Positions 62,925-64,000 of a DNA stretch of 64,000 nucleotides are shown piece after piece (within the stretch, counting starts at the first letter, position 1; each line of letters begins with the position of its first letter). Position numbers and translations under genes: made by a program. Below the pieces are notes generated by a model that saw only the letters and a list, made by a program, of their open reading frames with translations, was not told the origin of the DNA and made no database searches. Where the stretch lies: positions 1,302,001 to 1,366,000 of the forward strand of contig NZ_CP060714.1 of assembly GCF_014395975.1 (NCBI RefSeq), in the 5' to 3' direction. This DNA comes from Diaphorobacter ruginosibacter. Its GTDB lineage: Bacteria; Pseudomonadota; Gammaproteobacteria; Burkholderiales; Burkholderiaceae_C.

Positions 62925-63974
62925 TCAGGCCACGACCACGGCGGCGCCGTTGCCGCGCTCGGCGATCGCGCCGATCTGGTACACCGTTTCGCCGAGCGAG
63001 CGCAGCGTCGCCGCGGTGGCCTCGGCGGCTTCGGCGGGAACGACGACAACCATGCCGATGCCGTTGTTGAAGGTGCGGTTCATCTCGATGTCATCGATGC
63101 CGGCGGTCTTCTGCAGCCAGGCGAACAGTTCGGTCTGGGGCCAGCTGCCGGCCTTCAGGTGGGCGGCCGTGCCCTCGGGCAGCACGCGCGGGATGTTCTC
63201 GAGCAGGCCACCACCGGTGATGTGGGCCAGTGCCTTGATCGGGTGCTTTTCCAGGGCCGCCAGAACGTTCTTCACGTACAGGCGCGTGGGCTCCATGATG
63301 GCCTGCTTGAACGGCTTGCCGTCGAGGGTGGCGGGAATGCTTGCCTGGCTCTCGGCGCGGTCGATGCACTTGCGTACCAGCGAGAAACCATTGGAGTGAA
63401 CACCCGCAGAGGCGAGGCCCAGGACCACGTCGCCAGGCTTCACGTCCTGGCCGGTCAGGATCTTCGACTTCTCGACTGCACCGACGGCGAAGCCGGCCAG
63501 GTCGTATTCGCCATCGGGATACATGCCGGGCATTTCGGCGGTTTCGCCGCCGATCAGCGCGCAGCCGGAGAGCTCGCAGCCCTTGGCGATGCCGCCGACC
63601 ACCGCCGCCGCCGTGTCCACATGCAGCTTGCCGCAGGCGAAGTAGTCAAGGAAGAACAGCGGCTCGGCGCCTTGCACCAGCACGTCGTTGACGCTCATGG
63701 CCACGAGGTCGATGCCCACGGTGTCGTGCATGTTCCATTCGAAGGCCAGCTTGAGCTTGGTGCCCACGCCGTCGGTGCCGGAGACCAGAACGGGTTCCTT
63801 GTAGCGCTTGGGGACCTCGAAGAGCGCACCGAAGCCGCCAATTCCGGCCATCACCCCTTCGCGCATGGTCTTCTTGGCCAGCGGCTTGATGCGTTCGACG
63901 AGCGCGTCGCCCGCATCGATGTCGACACCAGCGTCTTTGTAGGAAATGGGAGTGGAAGGAGTGGAGGAGCTCAT
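62925..63974 (-). CDS. purM: Phosphoribosylformylglycinamidine cyclo-ligase PurM
   Basis: The AIR synthetase of purine biosynthesis, 349 residues. It begins ISYKDAGVDIDAGDALVERIKPLAKKT and has GIGGFGALFEV, VSGTDGVGTKLKLAFEW, LDYFACGKL, GGETAEMPGMY, ASAGVHSNGFSLVRK and ITGGGLLENIPRVLPEG, all standard. The ATG at 63974 is used; a TTG at 63983 is unlikely. Its context with an AI-2E permease downstream is common in Comamonadaceae genomes. Confidence 0.96.
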   Translation of the reverse strand: MSSSTPSTPISYKDAGVDIDAGDALVERIKPLAKKTMREGVMAGIGGFGALFEVPKRYKEPVLVSGTDGVGTKLKLAFEWNMHDTVGIDLVAMSVNDVLVQGAEPLFFLDYFACGKLHVDTAAAVVGGIAKGCELSGCALIGGETAEMPGMYPDGEYDLAGFAVGAVEKSKILTGQDVKPGDVVLGLASAGVHSNGFSLVRKCIDRAESQASIPATLDGKPFKQAIMEPTRLYVKNVLAALEKHPIKALAHITGGGLLENIPRVLPEGTAAHLKAGSWPQTELFAWLQKTAGIDDIEMNRTFNNGIGMVVVVPAEAAEATAATLRSLGETVYQIGAIAERGNGAAVVVA

Positions 63975-64000
63975 GGATCGCAATTCAGGGGGGCTTGGAG

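Overview
The window reads as a chromosomal segment of a high-GC betaproteobacterium, most likely a member of the family Comamonadaceae (Burkholderiales). The support is indirect but consistent: a neutral-type Gram-negative porin ending in phenylalanine, a DUF3579 gene beside argD/argF and rpsT, BMP-type and Liv-type ABC operons of the kind common in that family, and strong G/C preference at third codon positions. I saw no rRNA, tRNA, CRISPR array, complete insertion sequence or prophage. The genus cannot be fixed from the sequence alone.

Layout. 1-1565: divergent molybdate uptake (modA, cut by the window edge) and modE, with a palindromic operator between them. 1781-7839: a six-gene branched-chain-amino-acid-type ABC importer with two tandem binding proteins, closed by a strong bidirectional terminator. 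7916-9910: an orphan hybrid histidine kinase. 10138-16657 (minus strand): a tightly overlapping operon of miaA, a LolD/MacB-like ATPase, an FtsX-type permease, a PLP-dependent cysteine-synthase-fold enzyme and an AttH/CrtC-like exported protein. 16762-20744: a HIT protein, glycerate kinase, porin and Crp/Fnr regulator. 20745-22954: an AT-rich, gene-poor stretch with one low-GC methyltransferase and what look like decayed coding remnants. 22955-26306: a membrane diguanylate cyclase and a Bcr/CflA exporter.

26400-40659 is a purine and nucleoside region: xanthine dehydrogenase (xdhAB), a divergent LysR regulator, a complete BMP-type nucleoside ABC importer with two lipoprotein receptors, then a cupin, a Rieske oxygenase and an adenine/adenosine deaminase. 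A coherent path would be nucleoside uptake, deamination of adenine or adenosine, and oxidation of hypoxanthine and xanthine to urate. The Rieske enzyme and cupin are the unexplained members.

40669-46302: an MFS exporter with a divergent TetR regulator, then tryptophan catabolism genes (kynA, kynB) interleaved with an XRE-cupin regulator and a lactate-permease-type transporter. 46384-49535: a YkgJ-type cysteine cluster protein and the ferrous iron importer feoA-feoB with a small Cys-rich membrane protein and a Fur-like box. 49659-53043: a TSUP permease, a secreted tannase/feruloyl-esterase-type lipoprotein and a second YkgJ-like protein. 53129-55920: argF, argD and DUF3579. 56108-63974: nitroreductase, rpsT, murJ, SirB1-like protein, ppk2, a universal stress protein, an AI-2E-type permease and purM.

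Two habits recur. Both ABC import operons carry a tandem pair of paralogous binding proteins, and many neighbouring genes are joined by ATGA or TGATG overlaps, which implies translational coupling. The best candidates for something not well described are the exporter operon with an embedded PLP enzyme (10138-15671), the Rieske/cupin extension of the purine cluster with its duplicated terminator-like leaders (37931-39607), and the identical leader before kynA and kynB.
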